Source of the DNA: Angomonas deanei
Lineage: Eukaryota; Euglenozoa; Kinetoplastea; Trypanosomatida; Trypanosomatidae
Assembly (NCBI GenBank): GCA_903995115.1
Contig: LR877149.1
Location: forward strand, 1,054,001-1,118,000
Direction of reading: 5' to 3'
DNA length: 64,000 nt
In this document: piece by piece, positions 10,326 through 18,895 of the stretch
How the letters are laid out: each line of letters opens with the position of its first letter
How positions within the stretch are numbered: position 1 is the first letter of the stretch
Notes under the pieces: model-generated
Told to the model about the DNA's origin: nothing
The model's database searches: none
Seen by the model: the letters and a program-made list of their open reading frames with translations, nothing else
Made by a program: the position numbers and the translations under genes

Positions 10326-10469
10326 GTTGCTGGAGATGGAAGGCGACCAACATAAATGTAAATTGAATTTTATCATGTTTAGTACAATAGACGAAACCTT
10401 TTCATTTTTTGTTTCCCACATTTTTGTGTGTCGAGAAGTAAGTTAGAGTAACGGATTTTGTTCATTATT

Positions 10470-10526
10470 ATCGTCTTTTTCCTTCCTTTTCGTCTTTTTT
10501 TACAAATAGTCTATCGCCCTTTTCAG
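10470..10526 (+). promoter_or_regulatory. Probable trans-splice acceptor of first HSP10 gene
   Basis: A long T/C-rich stretch ends in TTTCAG at 10526, nine bases before the ATG at 10536. It differs from the sequence in front of the second HSP10 copy, so the two genes have independent processing signals. Confidence 0.5.
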
Positions 10527-10535
10527 CCTATTATA

Positions 10536-10838
10536 ATGTTCCGCTTTACGGCCCCCGCCCTCAAGAAGCTTCAGCCCCTCGGCAACCGTGTGCTGGTGAA
10601 GCGCACCCAAGCGGCGAAGCAGACCAAGGCTGGTATCCTGATCCCCGAGCAGGTGGCCGGTAAGATCAACGAGGGTACGGTGGTGGCTGTGGCTGCCGCG
10701 AACAAGGACTGGACCCCCACCGTGAAGGTCAACGACACCGTCCTCCTCCCCGAGTACGGCGGTGCCGCCGTCAAGGTGGAGGGAGAGGAGTTCTTCCTCT
10801 ACGACGAGATGACCCTCCTCGGTGTCCTCACTGAATAA
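10536..10838 (+). CDS. HSP10: Mitochondrial 10-kDa chaperonin, copy 1
   Basis: The 100-residue co-chaperonin that caps HSP60 in the mitochondrial matrix. The sequence shows LQPLGNRVLVKR, the mobile loop region (AAKQTKAGILIPEQVAGK) and the barrel strands to YDEMTLLGVLTE, all typical of HSP10/GroES. The true start is the ATG at 10536; the open frame upstream has no ATG. Codon use is strongly biased to G/C third positions, as in abundant proteins. A second copy lies at 12286, with only five differing bases over the whole ORF: one in codon 6 (Ala here, Thr in copy 2) and four silent. Flanking sequence is not shared. Confidence 0.95.
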   Translation: MFRFTAPALKKLQPLGNRVLVKRTQAAKQTKAGILIPEQVAGKINEGTVVAVAAANKDWTPTVKVNDTVLLPEYGGAAVKVEGEEFFLYDEMTLLGVLTE

Positions 10839-11069
10839 AGAAACGAAATTTTCATTTCTTTTTTTTGTTTTTCTGATTAATATTCACTATATAACCTAAT
10901 GAATTGAGAAGCGATAATATATTTAGTGGATACTTCGCTCGCGGTTCTGTGTCCTCTCTCCGTATGGGTTCTAACCGTTATAGCGGTGCTAAAATGCTTC
11001 TCCTCTCTACTCTTCTGTTATTTCTGTAGTTTACATTGCGTTTCTAGTACGTTGTCACGCTCTCCCTCC

Positions 11070-12074
11070 ATGTATCAGGAGGACAGCGTGCATCGGTCGG
11101 CCATTGTGTACAATGTACCGGTAAGCCCATTTGTGCCCTTGCAGCATCTGACGATTGACATTACGACGGTCAACCGTATCGCCGGCTACAGTCTTTCCTT
11201 TGCTCGTGAGAGAGGATGGCTGCAGACCGAACAGGAAATGGTATGGCGCTATAACCCTAGTGAACACACCGCCCCATTGGAGAATACGTTTTTCTACGGT
11301 GGTTGGGAGGCGGAACTGGCTGGCCCCCCTAGCAGCAGGAGTCGCCTCCCCGTGCGAGCGCCGTCCACCATGTTGTCGTGGTGCGAGTGTTTTGTCAACC
11401 ACGTTGGTTCTAGTTCATATGGCGTGTATGTGAAGGTGTATCTGTTCACAGAGGGAAAGATGGAGGATCGAACCTTTTTGGGCTCTTTCAAGACCGTCAG
11501 TGTACAAGTCTCCAAGTCTTTACGAACCACCGTTCCTCTCACCCCACGGAAAAGAAACGTTTTGGCCAATGTATATGAGGGTGGCGCACCGCTTCGGGCA
11601 TCTATTGAGAAGGTCAAGGTGGAGCGCATTGACGTCGCTGGGCTGTTGAAAGAGTGTCACGCGTTTACGGCGGACAGTTCGTTGCGAAAGGCTTCCGTCG
11701 ACACAGCACTACAAGCGGGATCCGCTTTTGTCCGGTCGTTCCACCTCCGCGAGACCGATATTGACTTTAACCTACATCTCAATCAGCTCGCACAGACCCA
11801 CATGATCATTAACACACTACGGTCCGCCGTGAAGGAGAATGCGTCGGTCTTTAGCGGATGGAGCCCGTTGGGGGTGGAACCAATCCGGGCGGATTTGATG
11901 ATTGAGTCCTTCCGAATTGACTATGTGAAGGAGGTCCCGCAGGATCACCAGTGCTTGACGGTGGTGCTGTTCCCCCTAGAGCCCCACCGTGTTGGCTTCC
12001 TCACCCTTGGCGTCCCTTGGGAGGAGAGTGGCCCTACCTTTATCGCCGCTGGAGGGTTCTTCACTCTATTTTAG
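11070..12074 (+). CDS. Putative double-hotdog thioesterase-like protein
   Basis: A 334-residue protein lying between the two HSP10 genes. The start is the ATG at 11070; the frame is open further upstream but has no earlier ATG, and a TTTCTAG acceptor lies at about 11046. Residues 1-70 (MYQEDSV ... VNRIAGYSLSFARERGW) and the later block ETDIDFNLHLNQLAQTHMII resemble the two hotdog helices of acyl-ACP/acyl-CoA thioesterases, where the second carries 'D.N.H.NN'. Between them are strands (GVYVKVYLFTEG, FLGSFKTVSVQV). If correct it would hydrolyse acyl thioesters. The match is by pattern only, and another hotdog-type function is possible. Confidence 0.45.
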   Translation: MYQEDSVHRSAIVYNVPVSPFVPLQHLTIDITTVNRIAGYSLSFARERGWLQTEQEMVWRYNPSEHTAPLENTFFYGGWEAELAGPPSSRSRLPVRAPSTMLSWCECFVNHVGSSSYGVYVKVYLFTEGKMEDRTFLGSFKTVSVQVSKSLRTTVPLTPRKRNVLANVYEGGAPLRASIEKVKVERIDVAGLLKECHAFTADSSLRKASVDTALQAGSAFVRSFHLRETDIDFNLHLNQLAQTHMIINTLRSAVKENASVFSGWSPLGVEPIRADLMIESFRIDYVKEVPQDHQCLTVVLFPLEPHRVGFLTLGVPWEESGPTFIAAGGFFTLF

Positions 12075-12285
12075 GCGCCGTCGTCTCCGTAAACCCCAAC
12101 GTTTTTATTTTTAATAAATATTACAGTTTGTATGCGTGCCTGCTCCACAATAAAGAATACACTGAATCCTTGACAGCCTCTCGTTTCTAATGTACAATGT
12201 GATGTAGAGTGGGCTGCTGCACAGTTTGAATTTCCCTTCTCTCTTTCCTTTCTTTACCTAGGACAACTCGCTATAATCCACTACA

Positions 12286-12588
12286 ATGTTCCGCTTTACG
12301 ACCCCCGCCCTCAAGAAGCTTCAGCCCCTCGGCAACCGTGTGCTGGTGAAGCGCACCCAAGCGGCGAAGCAGACCAAGGCTGGTATCCTGATCCCCGAGC
12401 AGGTGGCCGGTAAGATCAACGAGGGTACGGTGGTGGCGGTGGCTGCCGCGAACAAGGACTGGACCCCCACCGTGAAGGTCAACGACACCGTCCTCCTCCC
12501 CGAGTACGGCGGTGCCGCCGTCAAGGTGGAGGGAGAGGAGTTCTTCCTCTACGACGAGATGACCCTCCTCGGTGTCCTTACAGAGTAA
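12286..12588 (+). CDS. HSP10: Mitochondrial 10-kDa chaperonin, copy 2
   Basis: Second complete HSP10 gene, 100 residues, identical in protein to copy 1 except Thr for Ala at residue 6. The DNA differs at codon 6, at one silent Ala codon mid-gene and at the last three sense codons (all silent). Similarity stops at the ATG and at the stop codon, so the 5' and 3' UTRs are unrelated. This pattern fits gene conversion of the coding region, or strong constraint after an old duplication. The product would be interchangeable with copy 1 in the matrix chaperonin. Different UTRs could give the copies different stage-specific expression, since kinetoplastids regulate mainly through 3' UTRs (inference). 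Confidence 0.95.
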   Translation: MFRFTTPALKKLQPLGNRVLVKRTQAAKQTKAGILIPEQVAGKINEGTVVAVAAANKDWTPTVKVNDTVLLPEYGGAAVKVEGEEFFLYDEMTLLGVLTE

Positions 12589-12640
12589 GTAATAAGCTGA
12601 ATAGGTATATTCGGCAGTAAGCATTTATTATTACTTAAGA

Positions 12641-12710
12641 GCTTCTGAAACTTACCTTTATTATAATTATTATTGTGTCTTGTTTCAGAAGCATCGTTTC
12701 TGACAGAAAC
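12641..12710. repeat. Paired inverted repeats downstream of HSP10 copy 2
   Basis: GCTTCTGAAAC at 12641-12651 is the exact reverse complement of GTTTCAGAAGC at 12682-12692, an 11-bp stem with a 30-base loop. Immediately after, GTTTCTG at 12696-12702 pairs with CAGAAAC at 12704-12710 around a single base. The RNA could fold as two adjacent hairpins in the 3' UTR or spacer. Confidence 0.6.
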
Positions 12711-12873
12711 CTTTTGTTTTTTTTTGTTTATCTAGTGTTTTTTTTTTCAGGCGGTTGCCAGTTCTTTATCCAGTTGCCGTGACATGTCCTTGCATAGAAC
12801 ACGCTTCCACTCTCTCTTCTTCTTTTTCTTTATTACGTTTCAAGCGCTCTTCAATCAATAAATTCATTAGGTG

Positions 12874-13812
12874 ATGCTTCATCGAGGGCTTCTATTCGCC
12901 CGGTGGGGATCTATCGCCTCGTGCGCTGGTTGGTACGGTGGAGGGTGCGCTAAACGCTACCTGTCCAGCAGCAGTGACACCAGTGCGCCGACCCCAGCGG
13001 AAGAGGTGGAGAATCTCTTTTACAACTCTGTCATGAGGCGGACGGTGAGTAACCTGCAGGTCAGAAAGTATATTCAAAAGGTGGAGACGAAAGATTACTT
13101 GCTAGCACTGGCAGCCGTCAAAGGCAGCCGGCGCGCCGGACTGAACATCAACAATGGTACCTATGAATCCTTAATTAAGTTGTTGATCGAGGCTGGCCAG
13201 CTGAAAGCCGCGATGGAGTTATATCAGCAAATGCTAAAAAAGCATATAGTGCCCACGCCAAACACTTATAGTATGCTCATGAACTTGTGCCTCCAGCGGG
13301 ACATGCCGGAATCATGTCAAACGCTGTACAAGGAGATGTTAAGGCTCGGCGGCAAACCCCCCACCAGTGCCTACGCCGCCCTCATTCAGTCCTACGCGAC
13401 GCAGGTGCCGTCCAAGTGGGAGGCGGCCATCGAGGTCTTTGACAAGATGAACAAGCATTCCCAGCCCGACGCCGACACGTACAATGCGTTAATGCGGGTG
13501 TACATGAACATGCGTCCCTACGACTGGCGTGTAGTGTACAACTGCTATTATGAAATGCGAAACCGCGAACCCAGAGTGCAGCTCAAGTGGTCTAGCTACT
13601 ATATCTTATCCGAGGCACTCCGAAAAGGAAACGCGGGCGTGATGAGGCGTTTTATTTCCTACTGTGACGCATGGGTCGCGCTGACGCCTTTATTTTCAGC
13701 GGAGTTTTTCCTGGGTGTTGTGGTGTTTGGAGTCGTTTTTTTGGGCAGTGAAAGTGTTAATATCCCTTGTCTTTATGTGGTTGTTCGCCCTTCAAGGGAA
13801 CACCCCATCTAG
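12874..13812 (+). CDS. Pentatricopeptide-repeat protein, probably mitochondrial
   Basis: A PPR protein, a family that binds organellar RNA. Starting at the ATG at 12874, the N-terminus is rich in Arg, Ser and Gly with few acids, fitting a mitochondrial presequence. PPR units are visible from about residue 90 to 240: TYESLIKLLIEAGQLKAAMELYQQMLKKHIVPTP, TYSMLMNLCLQ..., AYAALIQSYATQ..., TYNALMRVYMN. The end is odd. After TPLFSAEFF (about 13705) the frame becomes Val/Gly-rich with poor codon bias, while another frame reads a plausible Trp-rich membrane helix to a stop at 13816. A frame break near the C-terminus is therefore possible. The RNA target cannot be told. Confidence 0.75.
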   Translation: MLHRGLLFARWGSIASCAGWYGGGCAKRYLSSSSDTSAPTPAEEVENLFYNSVMRRTVSNLQVRKYIQKVETKDYLLALAAVKGSRRAGLNINNGTYESLIKLLIEAGQLKAAMELYQQMLKKHIVPTPNTYSMLMNLCLQRDMPESCQTLYKEMLRLGGKPPTSAYAALIQSYATQVPSKWEAAIEVFDKMNKHSQPDADTYNALMRVYMNMRPYDWRVVYNCYYEMRNREPRVQLKWSSYYILSEALRKGNAGVMRRFISYCDAWVALTPLFSAEFFLGVVVFGVVFLGSESVNIPCLYVVVRPSREHPI

Positions 13813-13986
13813 CTAAAAAAAAAAAAAAGAAGTAAAAGCCGCATTTTTTATTATTATTTTAAGGAGTAACGTAAAAAAAAAAAACTTTTGTTTATGCCAC
13901 TTGTACGAATACCAACCTACACTGTCCTCTCTCTGGATTTATTCGTTAAAAAGCAATACATTATTTGTCCATTTTAGACTGTACGA

Positions 13987-14919
13987 ATGCTGTCCTCCTC
14001 TGAAAACGAAAAATCAATCGAAGAAACGACTCGCGCGTTCGTGCAAAAGCTGGTCGCGGAGAACAACGAGGCTGTGGTGCAAAAAACACTGCAGGAGGAA
14101 ATCGCCAAAACGAAGAAGCTGGAGAATGACCTAGCCAAAATGAAAAAGAAGGTGACCACCAAAACAAGTAACGTCAATACGTTGCGGTCTAAAATAAACA
14201 AAACCACAGAAACAAAGGAGAAGACGGAACGTCTGTGCCATATTTTGCAAGAGGCAATGCGCAAGCGAGAAAAGTGGACGGAGACGGCGAAGTCGGACCT
14301 CGAAAAGAGCCGGGAGGAGAGTAGAAGTAAGGTGGCGAATAGCATCCAGTCCATTCGGGAAAAGATAGACGCGCACAATGAGGAGGCTGCGGCGCTAGAG
14401 GAGGAGAACGCCAAGCTGGAGAAGGAGGTGGAAGAGAAGAAGATTGCCTTTGAGCAGTCCACCGAGAATGCGCGCAGTATTATTGAGGACAGGGACGGGG
14501 CACTTCGGGCACTCATCGAGGAGTGCAGGGCTACATCAGAAACGATCTCCAACGCAGAGGCGGAGCGCATGGCGTTGCGAAGGGAGCTGGAGATGCTGGT
14601 CAACCAAGAGGCCACACTGCAGCAACAGCTGGAGACGTACAAGACCCAACTGTCCACTTTTGAAAAGTCCACCGTGAACTACGACGACGTGGAGAAGCTG
14701 ATCGAGAAGCAAAAGGAGCAGGGCAGCGAAAAGATCAAGAACCTCGAAAACGAAAAGAAGGAAATTAACCAGCTGCGTATTCAGTTTGAAAAGGAAACAC
14801 AAGAGTATAGAAGCAAGTTGATGAATCTGCGGAAAGAGCTTCAAAAGTACGAGCGCAGAAAGATGCAGCTGGAAAAAAAGTGCCGACAAGCTCAAAACAA
14901 TGCCGCCAAGGCTAAATAA
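13987..14919 (+). CDS. Taxilin-like coiled-coil protein
   Basis: A 310-residue protein that is almost entirely coiled coil, rich in Glu and Lys. The blocks TERLCHILQEAMRKREKW (near residue 80) and LETYKTQLSTFEKS (near 217) correspond to the taxilin signatures 'LCRELQ...' and 'Y..KYEEFQ.TL.KS'. Taxilins bind syntaxins and the nascent polypeptide-associated complex in animals. Here only the family resemblance is claimed. The ATG at 13987 follows an AT-rich spacer. A generic coiled-coil cytoskeletal protein is the main alternative. Confidence 0.5.
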   Translation: MLSSSENEKSIEETTRAFVQKLVAENNEAVVQKTLQEEIAKTKKLENDLAKMKKKVTTKTSNVNTLRSKINKTTETKEKTERLCHILQEAMRKREKWTETAKSDLEKSREESRSKVANSIQSIREKIDAHNEEAAALEEENAKLEKEVEEKKIAFEQSTENARSIIEDRDGALRALIEECRATSETISNAEAERMALRRELEMLVNQEATLQQQLETYKTQLSTFEKSTVNYDDVEKLIEKQKEQGSEKIKNLENEKKEINQLRIQFEKETQEYRSKLMNLRKELQKYERRKMQLEKKCRQAQNNAAKAK

Positions 14920-15126
14920 TGCTACAGCACCCCTCATCGTTAAACCATAGAATAACTACATCAACATCGTAACTACTGGTGATTAAGAAATTGAAAGACG
15001 AAATATAGAAGAAAGGGTGCCTCTTCTTGGACGATAAAAACAGACAACTCAAATAAGATTTTCTCCCCCCTTTTTTTTTCTTCTACATCGGCAAAGGAAA
15101 GAAAGTATCATCCTAGAGCTTGCGCC

Positions 15127-16863
15127 ATGCAAAAAAGTAGATTCCTACGGTGTAGTGTGAACGACTTGAGCGGCAAGCCGTCCGCCTATTATCCCAAATT
15201 TAGGCCACGACGGTTAGTGATGCCGGTGGACCCCAACAATATTTATTCCGATAAGCGCAGCAAGAATCCACTCTTCACCCGTTACAAGGCAGACCTGCGA
15301 CGACTGAAGCGAACGGAGCGGCAAGGGGCGTTGAAACTAGCGACGGTCCCGTCGGAGCGCAGTGTGGGAGATGCGTTCCGGCTCATGTTGAAGGTCTCCG
15401 AGGAAGAAAAATTATTTGACCCTGATACTAGTGAGTCATTCAAGTCGTTGGCAAAGACGTTGGAAAACGTAAAGAATAGTAGTGAACCGGTAGATGGGAA
15501 GGACAAGACCACACCAGGCGAGTTCTATGCCCAAGTGCTGGATGAGAGCCGTGACGTGGCGACCGCCACTCCTAATCTCAACGACTTGAGCATTCGACAA
15601 GTGGACGATATTTGGAATACGTTAAATGGGACTCCGCTGAACGCCCCCGTGTTGGGCGTCTATGCCACGAGGGGAAAGGCAATCGTGGAGATGACCATTG
15701 CCCAACTGGCGTACCAATTCTATCCTCGTTTGCGTTCAAAGCATATGCAGAACTTGATGCACGAGTGTTGCGGACTCCTTCCCTGCGCGCGTATTAGCCA
15801 ACGGTTAGGGTTCGGGGAGTTTGCCAACGTCACCGCAGAGATTAACATGTGGAGGGAACTGAACATTCTTCAGAACCGTCTGGACGAAGCGCGCAAACAG
15901 GCGTCTGCGGCACTCGAGCGAGTGGAGGCGGGCGTCACGCAGCAACGGCGGTGGTACTGGAGAGGAGTCCTCCGCTCCGCCGCCAACCGCCTTAATATGT
16001 TTCCCGTTGAACCATCCGACCTCCAGCCACGACTGGAGTGGATTCGCGACTCATTGTATGCTTTCATCTTTTTCTTACACGTCGCCGAGCAATCCGGCGA
16101 GGTGGGGATTCACACGGAAACTTTTATTCGCCGAGTGTTTTGTAGCCAGCTGCACCGTTTCGCCGTTCAGACTGACTTTTCATCCCAGGTGGAGTGTCTG
16201 TTGGCGTCACAAGAGGTTACGGATGACAACAAACGACTTCTCCGCTCGTTGGCAAAGGAGTGGGGGGAAGAGCGGGAGCGCGGTGGTATACATCCACTCA
16301 ATGAAAAGGCGGACAAGCGGCGGGCACAGTTTGAGTCTAGCGGAGGGGCGCACGCCACCCAACCGCTCATCGATGACGTCTTTAACGACCATCAAGTAGA
16401 GACACACCGTAAACAAGCTCCCCCACTGATGTTGCACGCACTGCTGACGAAGAACACGTTAAAGGAGACGCAAATTATACTCAAGTACGCGCCAGACATT
16501 TCACCAAAACTAAGGAATGCCCCCATCGATGTGGATCAAGTGATTCGCAAGACGGTGGACGTTGCCCTCACCAACAACTATGCCACTCTACACGAGGAGC
16601 AGCAGTACCGTCAGGTGGAGCATACGGTCTGTCGGCTGTACGCTGGCAAGTACTGTATCGGCGAAGGAAAGGGGGACCACCTGATGGAGGCGGTAAACGT
16701 GGCAGGTCAAAGTGCTCTCTGGAATTACTATCTTCAAGGCAGAAAGACAAGTCCGCCTACCACGGCGGAGGCAACGTCACCGCAGAAGGTGGACGAGGAA
16801 AGTAGTACGCTGGGGAAGTTTAATGTGAGGAGTAAAGTGTACGAAGAGGAGCTGTTGCTTTAA
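15127..16863 (+). CDS. Probable mitochondrial protein with dsRBD-like C-terminus
   Basis: A 578-residue protein with a basic N-terminus lacking early acids (MQKSRFLRCSV), suggesting mitochondrial import. The middle is helical (about 170-330, with CCGLLPCARISQRLGFGEFANVT). Near the C-terminus, HTVCRLYAGKYCIGEGKG followed by HLMEAVNVAGQSALWNYY resembles the last strand and helix of a double-stranded-RNA-binding domain, where 'GEG.GKSKKEAEQ.AA..AL' is typical. Together this recalls RNase III-derived mitoribosomal proteins such as mL44, or RNase III-like editing factors. No catalytic RNase III motif is visible. A mitochondrial ribosome or RNA-processing role is inferred and unproven. Confidence 0.4.
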   Translation: MQKSRFLRCSVNDLSGKPSAYYPKFRPRRLVMPVDPNNIYSDKRSKNPLFTRYKADLRRLKRTERQGALKLATVPSERSVGDAFRLMLKVSEEEKLFDPDTSESFKSLAKTLENVKNSSEPVDGKDKTTPGEFYAQVLDESRDVATATPNLNDLSIRQVDDIWNTLNGTPLNAPVLGVYATRGKAIVEMTIAQLAYQFYPRLRSKHMQNLMHECCGLLPCARISQRLGFGEFANVTAEINMWRELNILQNRLDEARKQASAALERVEAGVTQQRRWYWRGVLRSAANRLNMFPVEPSDLQPRLEWIRDSLYAFIFFLHVAEQSGEVGIHTETFIRRVFCSQLHRFAVQTDFSSQVECLLASQEVTDDNKRLLRSLAKEWGEERERGGIHPLNEKADKRRAQFESSGGAHATQPLIDDVFNDHQVETHRKQAPPLMLHALLTKNTLKETQIILKYAPDISPKLRNAPIDVDQVIRKTVDVALTNNYATLHEEQQYRQVEHTVCRLYAGKYCIGEGKGDHLMEAVNVAGQSALWNYYLQGRKTSPPTTAEATSPQKVDEESSTLGKFNVRSKVYEEELLL

Positions 16864-17051
16864 GCATATTATTATATGAATAACACGAACAAGTGTGTGT
16901 ATCACAGAACGTAAATAATACATATTTATACGGTTGTCTATCCAGTGCTTTGGTGGTGGTGTGCACGCGCTTTCCTTAACTAGTTTACAATCGATTTCTC
17001 TCTCTCCTTTTTTTTATTACCAGTGAGCGCCTGTGAAGGAATTGTTTACCG

Positions 17052-18626
17052 ATGAGTAGTTTAAATGATAGCACGGATCAGAATGATTCGATCCCCCTTG
17101 AGGAAAGCTACAGCGACTCTTATTATGACTACTCCGGCACGTACACGTCGGACCGCAACTTTGGGGAGGAGGGCTCCTCCATCATGAACGACTCCGTGGA
17201 TGCCAGTCAGCCGACGGGGTCCAAGTCCCGTGGACGGGAGAGTAGCGCAAACGATCCTTCAGCAGACTACAGTGACTCCATGTACTACAACGAGTCGACT
17301 AGTTACTACAGTAGCGGGTACGAGACGGGCAGCTACTACGACAACTCCCCTCGGTCGGGGTCCATGACATCGATGGGCTCCACTTGGGCCACCTTTTATT
17401 CCGAGAACAAACTGATCCGGAGTGTCGGCTCGTTTCTCTCCCGGTACAAGCGGCCACTTACCTTTCTTACATTTTCGACAGTAGGAAGCGGCATTTTGGA
17501 GGGGTGGGCACGGACGGTCCAGACCTACACGCAGGAGGCGAAGGTGGACAATGTGCTCCAGTTCGGCGAGTCCCACCTCCCTTCGGGTTATCCCCAGGTG
17601 CCGATGTGGCTGAGCGAGGCGCGTGCCTCACTGCCGTGGGTGATGGAGAAGAGCGCGAAGGCAACTCTGAGTTTGTTCGGTGTACCGTCCGCCGCTGACG
17701 TGGTTGTCAGCACCAAGGCAGATAGTCTCCCCAACAGTAGCGACCGCCAGTGGCAGTTCAGTGGCAAGCTGATCCCTCCCGCCTTCCTGCTCCCGGCATT
17801 TACGTTCCTTGTTCTCAACGTGTACAAGTCCGCCTCGAAGCGGAACAACTCCAGTCTGTTTGACACCCGGCATAGCGGGGCGACCTCGGTCATGTCCCCG
17901 ACGAACCGCGACAGTAGAAGTATGAACGAGAGTACACTGAGGACGACGAACGATGGAACGAGCTCGGGACCGGTCCCGTCACGGACGGTAAATGGATCCT
18001 CGGTGGACGCGTCGAACGCGCTCACGAAGGACACCGTTCCCCATTCGCTTAGTCCCCCCGAAAGCATGAATGACCCCTCCTCCGCCATGCTCGTCGATGA
18101 GAAGGTTAACAAGAGCAACGAGAGCTATGGAGAGCTGGACGAGTCGGTGGTGATGCAGTACGCCTTTGACGGGGATGTCGTCTGCGGTCTAGTAGGGGAG
18201 CCGACCATCACGGAGGTGAATGCGCTCCTGATCGCTTGCATCAAGTATGGGTGCGGCACCGTCATACTGCCCGAGTCGGTGTCGACGGTGACCGGGTTGG
18301 TGAAGGTCCCTCCGTCGATTGATTTAGAGTTTGTGGGGAATGTTTCGTCCCGTGCGGGTGAGATTGCGCTGCGGCGCAACTTGTTCGTCACCGTCGTAAC
18401 GCCCGTTGCTACCGGCGAGAACGCCAAGTCCCTCCGGGAGTATGTCCATCCCAGTAATGTGGTGTATTTGCTGTTTTCTGGCCAGTGCGACGCGTCGGTT
18501 GTCCAGTCGGTCGCTTCGCGTTCTCAAAATCAAATCTACTCCGAAACCGCCGCGGACCCCACACTGTCCGTTCTCGTCAATGAATGCTTTTATGATAGAT
18601 TACTGAAGGAGCGCGCCCAAGAGTAA
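17052..18626 (+). CDS. Unrecognised protein with Ser/Tyr/Asp-rich N-terminus
   Basis: A 524-residue protein I cannot place. Residues 1-115 are low complexity (Ser, Tyr, Asp, Gly), with many possible phosphorylation sites. A moderately hydrophobic stretch, PPAFLLPAFTFLVLNVYKSA (about 236-255), may be a single membrane segment. Residues 275-360 are again Ser/Asn/Thr-rich. The C-terminal 150 residues look globular, with alternating strands and helices (VVCGLVGEPTITEVNALLIA, CGTVILPESVSTVTG, NLFVTVVTPVAT, NVVYLLFSGQCDASVVQSV). That fold resembles an alpha/beta Rossmann-like domain but has no motif I can name. The ATG at 17052 follows a TTTTTTTATTACCAG acceptor. Confidence 0.55.
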   Translation: MSSLNDSTDQNDSIPLEESYSDSYYDYSGTYTSDRNFGEEGSSIMNDSVDASQPTGSKSRGRESSANDPSADYSDSMYYNESTSYYSSGYETGSYYDNSPRSGSMTSMGSTWATFYSENKLIRSVGSFLSRYKRPLTFLTFSTVGSGILEGWARTVQTYTQEAKVDNVLQFGESHLPSGYPQVPMWLSEARASLPWVMEKSAKATLSLFGVPSAADVVVSTKADSLPNSSDRQWQFSGKLIPPAFLLPAFTFLVLNVYKSASKRNNSSLFDTRHSGATSVMSPTNRDSRSMNESTLRTTNDGTSSGPVPSRTVNGSSVDASNALTKDTVPHSLSPPESMNDPSSAMLVDEKVNKSNESYGELDESVVMQYAFDGDVVCGLVGEPTITEVNALLIACIKYGCGTVILPESVSTVTGLVKVPPSIDLEFVGNVSSRAGEIALRRNLFVTVVTPVATGENAKSLREYVHPSNVVYLLFSGQCDASVVQSVASRSQNQIYSETAADPTLSVLVNECFYDRLLKERAQE

Positions 18627-18876
18627 GTGGCGCCAAAAGCGCCTTCCATACATTTTCATGTTGTTTGTAAAAGAAGAATAGAATTATAGAAATGTTGACA
18701 TCTGATTAGAAAGATGTTTTTAAAAAAAAAAATCACGCTTCAACACGTTTGTGTAATGTTTTGGCTTGTAAAGCTTCTGTATCATACACCTTCCTGTTGA
18801 ATCGATCTCTTTCCCCTTCCTCATTTTATAAGCACCTTATAGATTTTTACGCCCAACAAGCACACAGCATAGATTA

Positions 18877-18895
18877 TCTTTTTTTTTTTTTTTAG
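18877..18895 (+). promoter_or_regulatory. Poly-T tract and AG abutting a start codon
   Basis: Fifteen T residues followed by AG at 18894-18895, and the ATG begins at 18896. If this AG receives the spliced leader, the gene-encoded 5' UTR would be zero bases long. Confidence 0.5.

Noticed and set aside
13974-14672. 232-codon minus-strand frame rich in Ser and Phe
   Set aside because: Complement of the Glu/Lys-rich taxilin-like coiled coil, which automatically yields Ser/Phe-rich antisense.
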